This document shows, one piece after another, positions 4,404 to 6,240 of a stretch of DNA of 6,240 nt (its first letter is position 1; each line of letters begins with the position of its first letter). Source of the DNA: Acidobacteriota bacterium (GTDB taxonomy: Bacteria > Acidobacteriota > Terriglobia > Bryobacterales > Bryobacteraceae); the NCBI GenBank assembly GCA_021788955.1, contig JAJYKC010000162.1:1-6240 (forward strand), in the 5' to 3' direction. The position numbers and the translations under genes are program-made. A model generated the notes under the pieces. It saw only the letters and a program-made list of their open reading frames with translations. It made no database searches and was not told where the DNA came from.

Positions 4404-5501
4404 ATGCCCCTGGTTCCCCCTTACATTGAGGCGTTGCGGCCCTATGTGGCCGGCCGGAGCGCGGAGCAGGTGCGCCGCGAGTACGGCCTCGAATCGGTGG
4501 CAAAGCTCGCCTCGAACGAGAATCCGCTGGGTCCGAGCCCCATGGCGATCGAGCGCACCCGGCAGGATCTCGCCATCCTGCATCGCTATCCCGAGGCGGG
4601 GATGCGGCTTCGCCGAACGCTTGCGGAAAACTACGACGTGAAGGTCGAAAATGTCATCGCCGGAAACGGTTCGGAAGGCATCATGTCGAACATCATCCGC
4701 ACATTTCTGTGCGATGACGACGAGGTGCTCACAACGGAGGCGGCGTTTATCGGCTTTCAAGTGCTGGCACAAAGCCGGGGCGTCGCCTATCGAACCGTGC
4801 CCTACCGCGACTGGCGCTACGACCTGCCCACGCTGGCCGCCGCGATCACGTCCCGAACCAAGATCGTCTACCTTGCGAACCCGAACAATCCGACCGGGAC
4901 CATTTTCACCAAGGCCGAATTTGACGACTTTCACCGGCACGTGCCGGAGCGTGTGCTGATCATCCTCGACGAAGCGTATTTCGAGTACGCAAAAGACAAT
5001 CCGCGCTATCCCGACTCGATGTACTACCGCTACGACAACGTCATCACCCTGCGGACGTTTTCGAAGGTGTACGGACTGGCCGGGGCGCGGATCGGATACG
5101 GCTTCGCGCATGAGCGGCTGATTGCGAACTTATTGAAGGTGAAGCTGCCGTTTGAGCCGGGCCTGCTGGCGGAAGCGGCCGGCATCGGCGCGCTCGCCGA
5201 CAAGGAGTTCCTGCACGGGTCGCTCGAGTTAAATGCGCGCGGCTTACGGTTCCTGACGGCTTCGTTGCGCGAGATGGGGTTCACGGTTGCGCCGTCGGAA
5301 GCGAATTTCGTGATGGTGGAGTGCGCGGGCGCCGCTCAGGCCGCCGCGTTGAACGAACAGTTGTTGCGGCAGGGCGTGATTGTGCGTCCGCTTGCTGCTT
5401 TCGGCCTTCCGCAGTGCCTGCGAATCTCTACCGGAACCGACGGCGAGAACCAGCGCTGCGTCGAAGCCATGAGGCGGGCTGTGGAACCGGCTCGCGTGTG
5501 A
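4404..5501 (+). CDS. hisC: HisC-family PLP aminotransferase (histidinol-phosphate or aromatic aminotransferase)
   Basis: This is a 365-residue fold-type I aminotransferase (class I/II), full length for HisC. HisC moves an amino group between glutamate and imidazole-acetol phosphate in histidine synthesis, and several family members also transaminate tyrosine and phenylalanine. Visible PLP-site features are KLASNENPLGPSP (34-46), the phosphate-binding AGNGSEGI (86-93), NPNNPTG (159-165), LDEAYFEY (188-195, with Asp189 facing the pyridine nitrogen), the Schiff-base lysine Lys221 in TFSKVYGLAGARIGYG (218-233), and a carboxylate-binding-type arginine in CLRISTGT (338-345, Arg340). The start at 4404 has only a weak TAGGA upstream, but the family N-terminus fits. 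The next gene, hpd, begins 11 bases after its stop with a ribosome binding site overlapping the stop codon. That context points to a role in tyrosine catabolism. The symbol reflects the family; the substrate in the cell is not decided by sequence alone. Confidence 0.88.
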   Translation: MPLVPPYIEALRPYVAGRSAEQVRREYGLESVAKLASNENPLGPSPMAIERTRQDLAILHRYPEAGMRLRRTLAENYDVKVENVIAGNGSEGIMSNIIRTFLCDDDEVLTTEAAFIGFQVLAQSRGVAYRTVPYRDWRYDLPTLAAAITSRTKIVYLANPNNPTGTIFTKAEFDDFHRHVPERVLIILDEAYFEYAKDNPRYPDSMYYRYDNVITLRTFSKVYGLAGARIGYGFAHERLIANLLKVKLPFEPGLLAEAAGIGALADKEFLHGSLELNARGLRFLTASLREMGFTVAPSEANFVMVECAGAAQAAALNEQLLRQGVIVRPLAAFGLPQCLRISTGTDGENQRCVEAMRRAVEPARV

Positions 5502-5506
5502 AGGAG
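5501..5506 (+). promoter_or_regulatory. Ribosome binding site of hpd overlapping the hisC-like stop
   Basis: AAGGAG shares its first A with the TGA stop at 5499-5501 and lies six bases before the ATG at 5513. It is the strongest ribosome binding site in the window, and its place argues for translational coupling of the two genes on one transcript. Confidence 0.75.
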
Positions 5507-5512
5507 ACGTAG

Positions 5513-6240
5513 ATGCCTCAAGTTGCCGTGCCCGTGCACGACGCGCCAGCCGGCGCCGATTTCCTGCCGCTCAACGGGACCGATCACGTCGAATTCTACG
5601 TGGGCAACGCCCGCCAGGCTGCGCATTACTACCGTTCCGCCTTCGGAATGAGTTTGATTGCCTATCGGGGTCCGGAAACCGGCACGCGGGACCGCGCTTC
5701 GTATGTGGTGGAGCAGGGCAAGATACGATTCGTGCTGACCACCGCGCTGAGCCCCTCGTCGCCAATCGCCGCGCAGCAGTTCGCCCACGGTGACGGAGTG
5801 AAGGCGATCGCGCTGACGGTGGACGACGCAACTTCCGCCTGGCGCGAGACAACGCAGCGGGGCGCCGTTTCGGTGACTCCGCCGACAGAGCAGCGCGATG
5901 AGAGCGGCGTCGTGATCACCGCCTCGATTGCTCTTTACGGAGAGACGATTCACACCTTCGTCGAGCGGCGAAACTACCACGGCGCTTTCTTCCCGGGCTA
6001 TCGGGCGGTGGATGAGGATGTAGTGGTCAGGCCGACCGGCCTGCTCCACATCGACCATATGGTGGCCAATGTCGGCTGGGGCGAGATGAACCGCTGGGTC
6101 GACTTCTACCGGGACATGATGGGTTTTCGTCTGTACCAGCATTTCGACGATCGCGACATCAGCACCGAGTACTCCGCCCTGATGTCGAAAGTCATGTCGA
6201 ATGGCAACGGCTGGGTAAAGTTCCCGATTAACGAACCGGC
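5513..6240 (+). CDS. hpd: 4-hydroxyphenylpyruvate dioxygenase, N-terminal 242 residues (cut by right window edge)
   Basis: Hpd converts 4-hydroxyphenylpyruvate and O2 to homogentisate plus CO2 with a non-haem Fe(II), the second step of tyrosine breakdown; homogentisate also feeds tocopherol-type or melanin pigments in some organisms. The frame is open to the window end; family members are about 350-400 residues, so the last third is missing. The visible part has the two vicinal-oxygen-chelate halves: an N-terminal domain starting NGTDHVEFYVGNARQAAHYY (21-40) and the start of the catalytic domain GLLHIDHMVANV (176-187), where His182 is the expected first iron ligand. Next come FYRDMMGFRLYQHFD (198-212) and the characteristic KVMSNGNGWVKFPINEP (226-242). 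The second His and the Glu ligand lie beyond the edge. Hydroxymandelate synthase shares this fold and cannot be fully excluded without the C-terminus, but the FPINEP region and an aminotransferase neighbour fit Hpd. Confidence 0.93.
   Translation, partial: MPQVAVPVHDAPAGADFLPLNGTDHVEFYVGNARQAAHYYRSAFGMSLIAYRGPETGTRDRASYVVEQGKIRFVLTTALSPSSPIAAQQFAHGDGVKAIALTVDDATSAWRETTQRGAVSVTPPTEQRDESGVVITASIALYGETIHTFVERRNYHGAFFPGYRAVDEDVVVRPTGLLHIDHMVANVGWGEMNRWVDFYRDMMGFRLYQHFDDRDISTEYSALMSKVMSNGNGWVKFPINEP

Noticed and set aside
4337..4405. Longer purB start at 4405 (23 extra residues)
   Set aside because: The extra residues do not resemble the PurB N-terminus, TGGAGG precedes the internal ATG at 4336, and the longer start would overlap the divergent hisC-like start codon.
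4311..5111. Minus-strand open frame of 266 codons opposite the hisC-like gene
   Set aside because: It is an antisense shadow of intact aminotransferase motifs; it also overlaps the purB N-terminus on the same strand.
5336..6142. Minus-strand open frame of 268 codons opposite hpd
   Set aside because: It is an antisense shadow; the plus-strand frame is an unmistakable dioxygenase with a strong ribosome binding site.

Overview
The window is GC-rich, tightly packed chromosomal DNA of a free-living bacterium, with eight supported protein genes, two of them cut by the window edges. No mobile element, CRISPR array, rRNA or tRNA is visible. Spacers are short, shared codon use runs throughout, and all the recognisable genes are housekeeping or amino-acid genes. 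The style of the IlvD and 4-hydroxyphenylpyruvate dioxygenase proteins makes me lean to a soil Acidobacteriota (Solibacter/Bryobacter-like). That is an impression from protein style, not a demonstrated assignment.

Left part, minus strand (1141 to 1): a 60-residue orphan small protein with a good ribosome binding site, then an NTF2-like DUF4440 protein, then the first 155 codons of ilvD (branched-chain amino acid synthesis). The spacing of 29 and 51 bases suggests one transcript, with a possible extra promoter just before ilvD. A 213-base spacer (1142-1354) separates this set from the divergent plus-strand pair. It holds three inverted repeats; the strongest has 8-base perfect arms and ends one base before the yajQ start codon.

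Middle part: yajQ (UPF0234/DUF520, a family with nucleotide and cyclic-di-GMP binding members) and an alpha/beta hydrolase, four bases apart, form a plus-strand pair. The hydrolase 3' end overlaps by 56 bases the 3' end of an oppositely oriented single-domain response regulator. Upstream of the regulator on the minus strand is purB (adenylosuccinate lyase, purine synthesis).

Right part, plus strand: divergent from purB across 67 bases is a HisC-family aminotransferase, followed 11 bases later by 4-hydroxyphenylpyruvate dioxygenase (hpd), cut by the window end. The pairing suggests that the aminotransferase may supply 4-hydroxyphenylpyruvate from tyrosine to Hpd, rather than (or as well as) acting in histidine synthesis. 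The purB/hisC spacer carries two perfect inverted repeats, one of which runs into the purB ribosome binding site.

I see no convincing new multi-gene system. The points most worth a second look are the HisC-like/Hpd pairing, the hairpins that abut start codons, and the orphan small gene ahead of DUF4440-ilvD.
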